DNA from: Nonomuraea jabiensis
GTDB lineage: Bacteria; Actinomycetota; Actinomycetes; Streptosporangiales; Streptosporangiaceae
Assembly (NCBI RefSeq): GCF_014204795.1
Contig: NZ_JACHMB010000001.1
Location: forward strand, 2,480,001-2,544,000
Length of the DNA stretch: 64,000 bases
Direction: 5' to 3'
The notes beneath the pieces were generated by a model, which searched no databases, was not told the origin of the DNA, and was given only the letters and a program-made list of their open reading frames with translations. Made by a program: the position numbers and the translations under genes. Below are positions 1 to 7,375 of the stretch, piece by piece (the stretch's first letter is position 1; every line of letters begins with the position of its first letter).

Positions 1-406
1 CGGTTCCCGTATCGAGGCGAAGGCGGGCGCCGCCGAGCTGCGGACCGTCGGCCGTCTCGGTGACGTGGCCTTCGACGGCGCCTACCGCCAGGTCAGGCTG
101 GAGGAGACCGCGAGCCTGCGCCTGACCGCGACGGATGGCGACGTCGAGGTCGGCCGGCTGGGCGGCCCGGCGGAGGTCAGCACCGCACGGGGCGACATCC
201 GCATCGCCGAGGCCACCGGCGGCAAGGTCGTGCTCCGCACCGACGCCGGCGACATCTCGATCGCCGCCGCAGCCGGCGTCTCGGCGGCCCTGGACGCCGG
301 CACCGCCCACGGCCGCATCACCAACGCCCTCAAGAACGACGGCACCGCCGAGCTCGACATCCACGCCACCACAGCCAGCGGCGACATCACCGCCCGCAGC
401 CTGTGA
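1..406 (+). CDS. C-terminal part of a DUF4097-type repeat (adhesin-like) protein, partial
   Basis: The reading frame is open from the first bases and stops with TGA at 404-406, so the start lies before the window. The visible part (about 134 residues) is a run of short beta-strand repeats of the form 'GDV/GDI ... I/V' (for example VGRLGGPAEVSTARGDIRI, DAGDISI, TASGDITARSL), typical of DUF4097/DUF4098 beta-solenoid proteins that often sit beside actinobacterial regulators. No catalytic motif or membrane segment is visible. A strong hairpin follows the stop. Function unknown. Confidence 0.75.
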   Translation, partial: GSRIEAKAGAAELRTVGRLGDVAFDGAYRQVRLEETASLRLTATDGDVEVGRLGGPAEVSTARGDIRIAEATGGKVVLRTDAGDISIAAAAGVSAALDAGTAHGRITNALKNDGTAELDIHATTASGDITARSL

Positions 407-429
407 CCCACAGCCCGGTGACGGCGGAC

Positions 430-463
430 GGCCCCGGTCCATCGATCAACGCGGACCGGGGCC
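430..463 (+). terminator. Hairpin terminator after the DUF4097-type gene
   Basis: Arms GGCCCCGGTCC (430-440) and GGACCGGGGCC (453-463) are perfect complements around a 12-base loop, 24 bases after the stop codon. No T-run follows, which is common for actinomycete terminators. Confidence 0.7.
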
Positions 464-709
464 CGTCGTGAGCTTGAATACGGGCTGTTCAACCACCATG
501 ACCGCGCGTGCCCCTGAGCTGGGCCTCGGGCGGGACGCCCCTTGAGCGCAACGTTCAAGGTGGAAGGGCCTTTGTAGCTCTTTTGGATGTTCTCTGTAGG
601 TGGGGCTCCCAATCTTGATCACCGGCAAGAGCGCTTTGCAAGGTCAACGGTCAAGATTCGCGGCGCCGGTGGGGCATCGCCCCTCCGGTGCGCGCAGAAA
701 GGTATCCGC
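464..709 (+). promoter_or_regulatory. Leader region of the M23 peptidase gene with two dyads
   Basis: No gene is supported here. A split inverted repeat AATCTTGA (611-618) / TCAAGATT (651-658) is followed by a near-perfect GC-rich hairpin at 663-693 (arms GCGCCGGTGGGGC and GCCCCTCCGGTGC, loop ATC). The hairpin ends just before the ribosome binding site AGAAAGG (696-702), so it could gate transcription or translation of the hydrolase operon. Cell-wall hydrolase leaders in actinobacteria often carry c-di-AMP riboswitches, but I could not match that consensus here. Confidence 0.4.
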
Positions 710-1708
710 ATGAGAACCAGAGGGGTGCTTACGGCCGGGTTCGCCCTGCTCTTCAGCCTCACGACCGGCCCGGTCGCGGCGGCATGGGCCGCCCCGACCC
801 CGTCTCCGTCTCCGTCGTCCTCCGCCAAGGAGGACGAGGGAGAGATGGGTAACCCGCCGGATCAGGTGGACGTGCCGCCGGTGTCCACTCTGGCGGCGCC
901 GAGCTTCCAGCTGCCGTTCCCCTGTGGCCAGACGTGGACGGGCAACTCCAGCAACAGCAGCGCGCACAAGTCGTACGAGATCGACTTCAACCGGGGCAGC
1001 ACCGCTGATGCGGACCGTGGTGACACCGTGGTCGCGGCCGCGGCCGGCACCGTGGTCATCTCGGCTCACCAGGGCTCGACCAACGGTTACGGCAACCTGG
1101 TCAAGATCGACCACGGGGGCGGGTGGAGCACCTACTACGCGCACCTGACCGTCCGCTCGGTCTCGGCCGGCGCGCAGGTCGCCCAGGGCCAGAAGATCGG
1201 CACGGTCGGCAACACCAGCAAGCCCGGCAACAACATCAGCCCGCACCTGCACTACGAGGTGCGCCAGGGCACCAGCTACCCGGGCAACATCCGCAAGGCC
1301 ACCTTCAACGGCGCCACCTTCGGCTACCCGAACGCCAGCGTGACCTCCAAGAACAAGTGCGGCGGCGGTGGCGGCTCCACCAACCCGCACACCGCCGAGT
1401 CCGTGTGCGGCGCCGGCTACAAGGTCATCGACTCGGCCGCGCTCGGCTCCAGCGGCACCGTCTATCTGACGTTCAACGCCGGTAACGGCAACAACTGCGT
1501 GGCCACGATCAAGAAGGCCTCGCTGGGCAAGGCCACCGCCACCGCCGCCTACCTGGAGGTCGAGGGCAAGACCCGGGCCGCCGACACCGGCAACTTCGAG
1601 TACTACGCGGGCCCGGTACGCGCCGCGGCCGCCGGCAAGTGCGTCAAGTGGGGCGGCAAGGCCGGCTCCAGCACCTACAACAGCCCGTCCGAGCACTGCG
1701 GGAGCTGA
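710..1708 (+). CDS. Secreted M23-family peptidase with C-terminal SapA-like domain
   Basis: A 332-residue exported zinc metallopeptidase expected to cut peptide bridges of peptidoglycan. Signal peptide at residues 1-28, Pro/Ser-rich linker, LytM/M23 core about 66-195 with the zinc and catalytic residues H86 and D92 (HKSYEIDFN), H145 (YYAH) and the HLH pair H179/H181 (PHLHYEV). A glycine linker leads to a Cys-containing C-terminal domain (about 225-332) that resembles Streptomyces spore-associated protein A. The ATG at 710 has the site AGAAAGG seven bases upstream; an earlier in-frame start at 587 would put 41 non-signal residues before the signal peptide. The next gene starts six bases after the stop, so the two are probably co-transcribed. 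Confidence 0.88.
   Translation: MRTRGVLTAGFALLFSLTTGPVAAAWAAPTPSPSPSSSAKEDEGEMGNPPDQVDVPPVSTLAAPSFQLPFPCGQTWTGNSSNSSAHKSYEIDFNRGSTADADRGDTVVAAAAGTVVISAHQGSTNGYGNLVKIDHGGGWSTYYAHLTVRSVSAGAQVAQGQKIGTVGNTSKPGNNISPHLHYEVRQGTSYPGNIRKATFNGATFGYPNASVTSKNKCGGGGGSTNPHTAESVCGAGYKVIDSAALGSSGTVYLTFNAGNGNNCVATIKKASLGKATATAAYLEVEGKTRAADTGNFEYYAGPVRAAAAGKCVKWGGKAGSSTYNSPSEHCGS
1379..1708 (+). repeat. Duplicated SapA-like domain, copy 1
   Basis: A 330-base segment that recurs at 2822-3151 with the same length, frame and C-terminal position in the next gene, and only scattered differences. It runs from the codons for TNPHTAESVC to the stop codon, pointing to a recent domain duplication or gene conversion. 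Confidence 0.9.
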
Positions 1709-1714
1709 ACCCCT

Positions 1715-3151
1715 GTGAAGCTGCGTATTCTCCTGACCGGCGCCGCCGTCCTGCCCCTGTCGCTGCTCGTGGGGCAGCCGGCCGGGGCGGCCTCGGCCGA
1801 TCCGATGACCGAGGCGTTCGCCAAGGCGGCCTCGACGTACGAGGTGCCTCGTGACCTGCTGGTCTCGGTGGCCTACTCCGAGACCCACCTGGACGGCCAC
1901 CAGGGGCAGCCCAGCGCCGACGGCGGCTACGGCGTGATGCACCTGGTCACCGCCAAGACCCTGGACAAGGCCGCCACGCTGACCAAGCAGCCGCTGTCCG
2001 CCCTGAAGTCCGACGACGCGGCCAACATCACGGGCGGCGCGGCCGTGCTGCGCTCTCTGGCCGACGAGCTCAAGCTGGACGCCGCGGCCCGCAAGGACGC
2101 CGGCAAGTGGTACCAGGCGATCGCCAGGTACAGCGGCGCCTCCTCGCCCGCGGTCGCCCGGCTGTACGCCGACACCGTGTACGAGGAACTCGCCAAGGGC
2201 ATCCGCGCCACCACCCCAACGGGCGAATCCGTCACCACACCCGCCAGCACCGTGACGCCCGACCGCGGCCCGTACGCCAACGCGGACGACCTCGACAAGC
2301 CCAGCACGCTGGCGGCGAGCACCGACTACCCGTCGGCCGCGTGGGCCCCGGCGCACAGCAGCAACTACGCCGTCTCCAACCGGCCCACCAGCGACGCCAT
2401 CGACCGCATCGTCATCCACGTGACCCAGGGCAGCTACGCCGGCACGATCTCCTGGTTCCAGACCGGGCCCCGGCCCAACCCTAGCTCGGCCCACTACGTC
2501 GTCCGCTCCTCCGACGGCGCCATCACCCAGACGGTCAGGGAGAAGAACCGGGCCTTCCACGCCGGCAACTACAACCGGCGCTCGGTCGGCATCGAGCACG
2601 AGGGCTTCGTCGACAACGCGACGTGGTTCACCGACACCATGTACCGCTCGTCCGCGGCGCTGACCCGCAACATCGCCGACCGCTACGGCATCCCCAAGGA
2701 CCGCACCCACATCGTCGGCCACAACGAGGTCCCGGGCGCCGACCACACCGACCCGGGCCGGTACTGGAACTGGACCAAGTACATGCAGTACGTCACCGGT
2801 GGAAGCGGGGGCGGCGGGGGCACCAACCCGCACACCGCCGAGTCCGTGTGCGGCGCCGGCTACAAGGTGATCGACTCCGCGGCCCTCGGCTCCAGCGGCA
2901 CGGTCTACCTGACCTTCAACTCCACCAACGGCAACAACTGCGTGGCCACGATCAAGAAGGCCTCGCTGGGCAAGGCCACCGCCACCGCCGCCTTCCTGGA
3001 GGTCAAGGGCAAGACCCGGGCCACCGACACCGGCAACTTCGACTACTACGCCGGCCCCGTCCGGGCCGCCGCCGCCGACAAGTGCGTCAAGTGGGGCGGC
3101 AAGGCCGGGACGAGCACGTACGAGAGCGGCTTCGAACACTGCGGAAGCTGA
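1715..3151 (+). CDS. Secreted N-acetylmuramoyl-L-alanine amidase (amidase_2/PGRP) with SapA-like domain
   Basis: A 478-residue exported peptidoglycan amidase. Signal peptide 1-26. Residues about 30-165 are helical and resemble the lysozyme-like or transglycosylase-like leader of actinomycete amidases (RDLLVSVAYSETHLDGH, then a GYGVMHL motif). The amidase_2 core is about 220-360, with likely zinc ligands H235 (IVIHVTQG) and H344 (GADHTDPG), and H336 and E338 in HNEVPG. A glycine linker precedes the SapA-like domain (371-478), nearly identical to that of the M23 protein upstream. The start is GTG at 1715 with GGAG at 1701-1704 inside the end of the preceding gene. The two enzymes cut different bonds of the same polymer and probably bind the same surface through the shared domain. 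Confidence 0.88.
   Translation: MKLRILLTGAAVLPLSLLVGQPAGAASADPMTEAFAKAASTYEVPRDLLVSVAYSETHLDGHQGQPSADGGYGVMHLVTAKTLDKAATLTKQPLSALKSDDAANITGGAAVLRSLADELKLDAAARKDAGKWYQAIARYSGASSPAVARLYADTVYEELAKGIRATTPTGESVTTPASTVTPDRGPYANADDLDKPSTLAASTDYPSAAWAPAHSSNYAVSNRPTSDAIDRIVIHVTQGSYAGTISWFQTGPRPNPSSAHYVVRSSDGAITQTVREKNRAFHAGNYNRRSVGIEHEGFVDNATWFTDTMYRSSAALTRNIADRYGIPKDRTHIVGHNEVPGADHTDPGRYWNWTKYMQYVTGGSGGGGGTNPHTAESVCGAGYKVIDSAALGSSGTVYLTFNSTNGNNCVATIKKASLGKATATAAFLEVKGKTRATDTGNFDYYAGPVRAAAADKCVKWGGKAGTSTYESGFEHCGS
2822..3151 (+). repeat. Duplicated SapA-like domain, copy 2
   Basis: Second copy of the 330-base domain at 1379-1708. Substitutions are few and mostly silent or conservative (for example YLEVEGKTRA versus FLEVKGKTRA). 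Confidence 0.9.
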
Positions 3152-3164
3152 CCCTCTGACCTGG

Positions 3165-3194
3165 GGCCGGATCACGCGGGCTCGTGATCCGGCC
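3165..3194 (+). terminator. Terminator of the hydrolase pair
   Basis: Perfect 12-base arms GGCCGGATCACG (3165-3176) and CGTGATCCGGCC (3183-3194) around a six-base loop, 14 bases after the amidase stop. The next gene is convergent (stop at 3233), so the hairpin may serve both. Confidence 0.8.
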
Positions 3195-3232
3195 ACAGCC
3201 TCACCTGCTCGTTCCCAGACTCATCGCGCCGA

Positions 3233-3724
3233 TCAGCCGAACGGCTGGTTGTCCAGCGTGTTCACCTTCACGGCGGTGATCTTCACCTGCCTCATCAGCA
3301 CCTGGGGCGCGCCCGCCGGCTTGGTGCAGGCGAAGCTGAGCGGTCCCGTGCTGGGGTAGTTGTGTACGACGTTGAGGAAGATGCTGTGCCTGCTGTGCGG
3401 CGCCAGCGTCACCTCGGTGATGTCGCCGTCCGAGTTGGGGCCCGTACCGATCGTGCAAAGGTAGTTGATCGCCGAGGCGCCGGTGTTCTCGGCGTAGAGC
3501 TTCGCGGTGATCGTGTACGCTCCCGTCCCCAGGAGCCCGCTGAAGCCGGGGCTGAGGGCGTTGGAATGGACGATCTCGTTGTCCCACCGGCTGATCACCT
3601 CCGGTGGCACCGCCTCGGCCGAGTTGGCGTTCCCCGCCAGCAGCGCACCCGCGGCCACGACGGCCAGCGCGGACAGGCGCAGGCCGCGGCGGCGGCGTGA
3701 TGGGGCGGTTGAGGGCATGGTCAT
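3233..3724 (-). CDS. Small secreted protein of unknown function
   Basis: A 163-residue protein with a basic N-terminus (SRRRRGLRL), a hydrophobic signal segment (about 18-34) and an AEA cleavage site. The mature part is a beta-rich domain with two cysteines (YLCTIG and FACTKP) and no motif I recognise. The start codon at 3724 has AGGAGAAA just upstream on the minus strand; a second ATG two codons later is possible. The gene stands alone, convergent to the amidase. It may be a surface protein. Confidence 0.75.
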   Translation of the reverse strand: MTMPSTAPSRRRRGLRLSALAVVAAGALLAGNANSAEAVPPEVISRWDNEIVHSNALSPGFSGLLGTGAYTITAKLYAENTGASAINYLCTIGTGPNSDGDITEVTLAPHSRHSIFLNVVHNYPSTGPLSFACTKPAGAPQVLMRQVKITAVKVNTLDNQPFG

Positions 3725-3900
3725 GTGAGTTTCTCCTGGTGTGAGCCGTTCCCCTCGCGCGGACGCGCGAGCGGCCGCACGCCTTCGCCGGCCGAGGCGG
3801 CGGTCACCGGCTCGCGTGCTCTCCGGAAACGTAGCCCTCGCGGTTCCGGGGGACCGCGCAAAAATAACCGCGCCGGCCGTGCCGGTCGTCATCGCGCTTT

Positions 3901-3981
3901 CGCGCACCGGCCCCGCACCGAAGTCCCCGTGCCGGGCACTTCGCGCACCGGCCCCGTACCGAAGTCCCCGTGCCGGGCACC
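3901..3981 (+). repeat. Two tandem 40-base repeats with 41-base period
   Basis: Units at 3901-3940 and 3942-3981 differ at only two positions (CCCCGCACCG versus CCCCGTACCG, and the last base). They lie in the untranslated stretch 3725-4098 upstream of the small secreted protein; apart from this repeat I see nothing else in that stretch. Confidence 0.85.
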
Positions 3982-4098
3982 CCGCCGGAATGGCCCCGCC
4001 GTGTCGTCTCCCCTTTCCCCTGTGCTGGAGGCTCCCGCCGCTCGGCCTTTTCAGGGCGAGGACGGTGCCGTGGTGCGGCGGGTTGCCGGTGTGGTGAC

Positions 4099-4250
4099 CT
4101 AGGTGCGGTCGAGGGCGAGGTGCTGCCCGACCGGGGCGGAGGCCAGGTGCTCCTCCAGTTGCCCGCGCCCCGACAACTGCGCCGTACGCAATGCCGCCAC
4201 GACGGCCCTGGCCAGCTCGTCGTTGCCCATCGTGCGCAGTGCGTGCTCGG
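4099..4250 (-). pseudogene. Orphan C-terminal gene fragment
   Basis: On the minus strand the last 45 or so codons before the TAG at 4099-4101 have a strong G/C third-position pattern and read as a helical protein end (TMGNDELARAVVAALRTAQL, then SGRGQLEEHLASAPVG). Upstream of about 4250 that pattern switches to the plus strand, so the gene is cut there. An ATG at 4230 could still give a 43-residue peptide. Family not recognised. Confidence 0.5.
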
Positions 4251-4430
4251 CGCGAGGCTGGAGGACGTGGACTTCGCCCACGTGAAGATCGACGCCTGGG
4301 CGTTCCCCACCTTCCAGACTCCGGACCCTGGGGAGAAGCTGCCTTACCGGGCGAAGGACTTCGACTGGGTCGCGCCCTACGACCCGCCGACCCCGCCACC
4401 GGCGGAGCCGGACCGGGACTGGGCCGCCGC
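4250..4430 (+). pseudogene. Orphan gene fragment abutting the MerR gene
   Basis: From about 4250 the plus strand shows nearly perfect G/C third positions and reads VDFAHVKIDAWAFPTFQTPD and then GEKLPYRAKDFDWVAPYDPP, with a proline-rich end. No start codon with a ribosome site precedes it, and the pattern fades as it runs into the convergent MerR gene. This looks like an internal or C-terminal piece of a lost gene. Family not recognised. Confidence 0.45.
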
Positions 4431-5375
4431 CTCGGTGGTGCCCGCCTCGTTCGGGAGCGCGGCGGGCACCGCCGGGTGCCGGGCGTGCGCGTTCGTGAAG
4501 TGGCGCAGTGTGGCCTCGATCCAGCCGTACGCGATCCCCTGCTCCGCAGGCCAGGGCCGGTCCTCGATGATCGACACCAGCTCCCACACCCGGGCCCCCC
4601 GCGGGTCGTGTTCGTCGAACGCGCGCAGCATCTCCTCGCGGCTCTGCCCCATCACCGCCAGGATCCGATCGAGAATCGGCTCGGATTCGGGCGAGCCGGG
4701 CTCGATGCCCGCCCGCGCAGCGGTCAGCGCCTCCCGCATGATCTGGACGTTCATCTCGTGCCAGGCGTCGAAATCGCGGTCCTCATCCCAGAAGTCCGCG
4801 CTCTGCCGGCGCAGGCTGTCGCGGTAGTCCTCGTCGGCGAGCAGGTCGGCCAGCTCCAGCCAGGCGTCCAGCTGCGCGACGGTCGGCTCCTCGGGCAGTT
4901 GGGGGAGCATGGCGTCGCGCATGTGGGTCAGCCACTCGTGCCGGGCCTCGATGTCGCCGCCGACCTCGTCGACGAACTCGTCCAGCAGCATCTCCATCTC
5001 GGCCGTGCCGAGCCGGCCGAGCGCGTGGAGCCTGCTCAGGTCCTCCTCGGCGGGATCGCCGTCCCGGGCGAGCGTCGCCCTGAGCACGGCCCTGGTCCGC
5101 TGGAGCGACTTGAGCTGCGTCTCGACCGCCTTGAGGTGGAGATCGAGCACGTCCCTCAGCGCGCGTTCGCCGAGCGAGCGGATCGTGGCCAGGTCGACCC
5201 CGATCTCCCTCAGCGTGCGGATCAGCTCCAGCCGCGCCCGGTCCTCGTCGCCGTAGAGCCGGTAACCGGAGGCTGTGCGCTCGCGCTCGGGCAGCACGCC
5301 CGCGTCCGAGTAGAAGCGGATGGTCTTCACGGGCAGGCCGGTCAGCTTCGCCAGGCGGCCGATCGTGTAGCTCAT
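4377..5375 (-). CDS. MerR-family regulator with long helical effector domain
   Basis: A 332-residue DNA-binding protein. Residues 1-70 form the MerR winged helix (IGRLAKLTGLPVKTIRFYSD, then GYRLYGDEDRARLELIRTLR). A coiled-coil segment about 80-125 is followed by a long, acidic, mainly helical C-terminal domain typical of MerR proteins that bind drug-like ligands; it lacks the Cys ligands of metal sensors. The start at 5375 has AAGGGAA upstream. The gene is divergent from an L11 paralogue, with a MerR-type operator between. The last 15-20 codons (Ser/Gly-rich) overlap the plus-strand remnant and may be a readthrough tail. It likely activates the L11 gene and controls itself; the ligand is unknown. 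Confidence 0.85.
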   Translation of the reverse strand: MSYTIGRLAKLTGLPVKTIRFYSDAGVLPERERTASGYRLYGDEDRARLELIRTLREIGVDLATIRSLGERALRDVLDLHLKAVETQLKSLQRTRAVLRATLARDGDPAEEDLSRLHALGRLGTAEMEMLLDEFVDEVGGDIEARHEWLTHMRDAMLPQLPEEPTVAQLDAWLELADLLADEDYRDSLRRQSADFWDEDRDFDAWHEMNVQIMREALTAARAGIEPGSPESEPILDRILAVMGQSREEMLRAFDEHDPRGARVWELVSIIEDRPWPAEQGIAYGWIEATLRHFTNAHARHPAVPAALPNEAGTTEAAAQSRSGSAGGGVGGS

Positions 5376-5382
5376 AATTCCC

Positions 5383-5413
5383 TTGAGTCTCCAGTAACTG
5401 GAGACTTTAGCGT
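5383..5413 (+). promoter_or_regulatory. MerR-type promoter/operator for the L11 paralogue
   Basis: A perfect dyad with arms AGTCTCCAG (5386-5394) and CTGGAGACT (5398-5406) and spacer TAA lies between a -35 element TTGAGT (5383-5388) and a -10 element TAGCGT (5408-5413). The spacer is 19 bases, the stretched spacing that MerR activators correct by twisting DNA. The predicted start of transcription falls at the ATG of the L11 gene (5421), which would make that mRNA leaderless; no ribosome site is visible. Confidence 0.75.
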
Positions 5414-5420
5414 AGCCGAC

Positions 5421-5846
5421 ATGGCGAAGCAGAAGATAGCCAGGGTCGTCACCCTGCACATACAGGCCGGTGAGGCGGGCCCGGCGAACGTCGGCAAGGA
5501 TCTCGGCCCGCTCGGCATCAACCTCATGGAGTTCTGCCGGCAGTACAACGCGCAGACGCAGGACCGGCGCGGGTTCGTGATCCCCGCGGTGATCACCGTG
5601 TACGAGGACAGGTCGTTCGAGGTCGTCACCAAGCAGCCGACCACCGCCTCGCTGATCCGGCGCGTCGCCGGGCTCGACGGCGGCAGCCCGCGCCCGGGCC
5701 ACCAGAACGGCGGCTGGATCACCCGCGCCCAGCTCCGCGAGGTCGCCCAGGCCAAGCTCCCCGACCTCAACACCACCGACCTGGATCAGGCCGAGAAGAT
5801 CGTCGCGGGCACGGCCCGCTCCATGGGCCTCAGCGTCCGCGATTAG
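5421..5846 (+). CDS. Ribosomal protein L11 paralogue lacking the thiopeptide-contact prolines
   Basis: A 141-residue full-length L11 homologue. It has the N-terminal domain (residues 1-70, with NLMEFCRQYN matching the family NIMEFCKAFN) and the rRNA-binding C-terminal domain (about 75-141, ending ARSMGLSVRD). In ordinary L11 the loop reads PAPPVGPALG (Pro22, Pro23, Pro26 in E. coli numbering). Here it is PANVGKDLG: one proline is deleted, one is Asn, and Pro26 is Lys. These positions contact thiostrepton-type drugs. The gene stands alone rather than in the usual rplK-rplA operon, so it is probably an extra copy under MerR control. It could replace the housekeeping L11 under drug stress; this is inference. 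Confidence 0.85.
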   Translation: MAKQKIARVVTLHIQAGEAGPANVGKDLGPLGINLMEFCRQYNAQTQDRRGFVIPAVITVYEDRSFEVVTKQPTTASLIRRVAGLDGGSPRPGHQNGGWITRAQLREVAQAKLPDLNTTDLDQAEKIVAGTARSMGLSVRD

Positions 5847-5892
5847 CGCAAACCCGGTGCGGCGGAGCCGGCCCGGCCGGATCATGGTCGGC

Positions 5893-6309
5893 ATGGGAAG
5901 CTGCGTGTTCTGCGAGATCGTCGCCGGGCGCACCGAGGCCAGCGTCGTTCACGAGGACGACGGCGTGGTGGCCGTCCTGGACCACAAGCCGGCCACGGTC
6001 GGCCATGTGCTGGTGATCCCGCGCGTACACGTGGCCGGGCTGGCGGACGCCGATGACGCGGTCGGTACGGCGATCTGGCGGACCGCGCGGCGGGTGGCGG
6101 GCGCGTTGCGGGCATCGGGGCTGCGCTGCGACGGGGTGCGGCTGTCCCTGGCCGACGGGGAGGCCGCCGGTCAGGACGTCTTCCACCTCCACCTGCACGT
6201 GGTGCCGCGCTTCCCGGGAGACGGCGTCGTGGTCACCGCCGACTGGAAGAAGCGCTCGCGCGAGCTTCTCGACCAGGATGCGGCGCTGATCCGGGAAGCC
6301 CTTACGTGA
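5893..6309 (+). CDS. HIT-family hydrolase
   Basis: A 138-residue histidine-triad protein (nucleoside phosphoramidase / dinucleotide hydrolase type). It has the N-terminal CVFCEIVAG motif, LDHKPATVGHVLVIPR, and the catalytic triad HLHLHVVPR near residues 98-106. Both ATG 5884 and ATG 5893 are in frame with weak ribosome sites; 5893 gives the usual MGSCVFCEI start. It follows the L11 paralogue by 46 bases and may be read from the same promoter. Substrate unknown. Confidence 0.85.
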   Translation: MGSCVFCEIVAGRTEASVVHEDDGVVAVLDHKPATVGHVLVIPRVHVAGLADADDAVGTAIWRTARRVAGALRASGLRCDGVRLSLADGEAAGQDVFHLHLHVVPRFPGDGVVVTADWKKRSRELLDQDAALIREALT

Positions 6310-6530
6310 CTGCGGCGAAAGCGCGCTTATATTCGCGGGTTCCGCTACGCCCTCACGCCCGAGAAAAGACAGTTCGATAATCACCTGTTTTGATCATTTC
6401 CACCTTTTCTCCAAGTCGATCCCTGACGCGAGTTATCTCGCCTTCGAGCGGGTACCTCCAGCTCGCACCACCCGGGGGATGCGACATTAAGTCCGATTCT
6501 TCCGAATCCGACCTACAGGGGGAGAAACAG

Positions 6531-7058
6531 ATGATTAAGCACCGGATCATCAGGAACGCGCTGGCCTTTGCCGTGACAGCGGCGGCGGCCGGCGGATTCG
6601 CGACGGTTACATTTACGGGGGCGGCGGGCGCCACGGCCGTCACCGGCGTTCACGCCAAGGCGGCAACCGCCATCAGCCACGCCACCGACCCGAGGTCGGA
6701 CAAGGAGGACAGGCCGACCCGGGCGATCGACTCGGCCTTCCAGGGCGACCCGGAGGACCCCAAGAGGCAGCCGGTCAAGTTCGTCGGGGTCATCCGCGAC
6801 GACAAGGTCGCGATCAGGGACCCGCGGACGATGCCGCAGTGGCATGACCTGACCTCGCTGCTCCCGCGCGACTTCGGCCGCCTGGTCGACATCACGCTGG
6901 CCGCGCCCGACGAAGGCGACACCGTGCACGTCACCGTGCTGAACGAGCGCGGCAAGATCGCCCAGACCAGGTGCACGGTCTTCCCGACCCCGGGCACGAA
7001 GGACACGCCGGAGTGGCCCGACAACTGCACCGAATTCATGGACCTCACGCGTAGGTGA
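6531..7058 (+). CDS. Small secreted protein of unknown function
   Basis: A 175-residue protein with a clear signal peptide (1-34, LAFAVTAAAAGGFATVTFTG) and an acidic, Pro- and Asp-rich mature part. Two cysteines (TRCTVFP and DNCTEF) could form a disulfide near the C-terminus. No family recognised. The start has an excellent site (GGGGGAG, eight bases upstream). The 220 bases upstream are AT-richer than the surroundings and hold the promoter. A perfect hairpin follows the stop. Confidence 0.75.
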   Translation: MIKHRIIRNALAFAVTAAAAGGFATVTFTGAAGATAVTGVHAKAATAISHATDPRSDKEDRPTRAIDSAFQGDPEDPKRQPVKFVGVIRDDKVAIRDPRTMPQWHDLTSLLPRDFGRLVDITLAAPDEGDTVHVTVLNERGKIAQTRCTVFPTPGTKDTPEWPDNCTEFMDLTRR

Positions 7059-7076
7059 GTCACCTGATCGGCCGAT

Positions 7077-7120
7077 GACGAATGCCGTGCCCGGGAACCT
7101 TTCCGGGCACGGCATTCGTC
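7077..7120 (+). terminator. Strong terminator
   Basis: Perfect 18-base arms GACGAATGCCGTGCCCGG (7077-7094) and CCGGGCACGGCATTCGTC (7103-7120) around GAACCTTT, with a TTTT run at 7127-7130. Confidence 0.9.
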
Positions 7121-7327
7121 GTACACTTTTGCTCCATTTTGCGACTCTACGGCACACACGAATTATCCAATTGCACAGATATGTCCCCCTCACCGCCTGT
7201 GCCATTTTGGGCGATTTATGCGGAGAAAGAGTGCTATAGGGTCACTCGACGGTTGACCTGGACGAATCCCCCGGAGGCGCTGCAAAGTCGTCCCTGTAAT
7301 GCGAGGAGCGAGCCGAAAGGAAATCGC

Positions 7328-7375
7328 ATGAAGCGCTACGAGAAGCCCCGTCTTGTGGCAGCCGGATCCTTCCGC
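7328..7375 (+). pseudogene. Lasso-peptide precursor leader fragment
   Basis: ATG at 7328 with the ribosome site AAAGGA. The first 15 codons read MKRYEKPRLVAAGSF, matching the YxxPxLxxxGxF pattern of actinobacterial lasso precursor leaders recognised by the B1 protein. After codon 16 there is no Thr at the leader/core junction and no core peptide; the frame continues as nonsense to a stop at 7454-7456. The sequence passes directly into a cyclase remnant in another frame, so the core-encoding part was deleted. Confidence 0.8.

Noticed and set aside
407..709. c-di-AMP (ydaO-type) riboswitch before the M23 gene
   Set aside because: The gene type is right, but I could not match the conserved riboswitch core; only generic dyads are present.
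644..3196. An 850-codon open frame on the minus strand across the hydrolase genes
   Set aside because: It is the antisense shadow of two well-supported secreted enzymes; composition is Gly/Val/Ala/Arg-rich nonsense typical of high-GC opposite frames.
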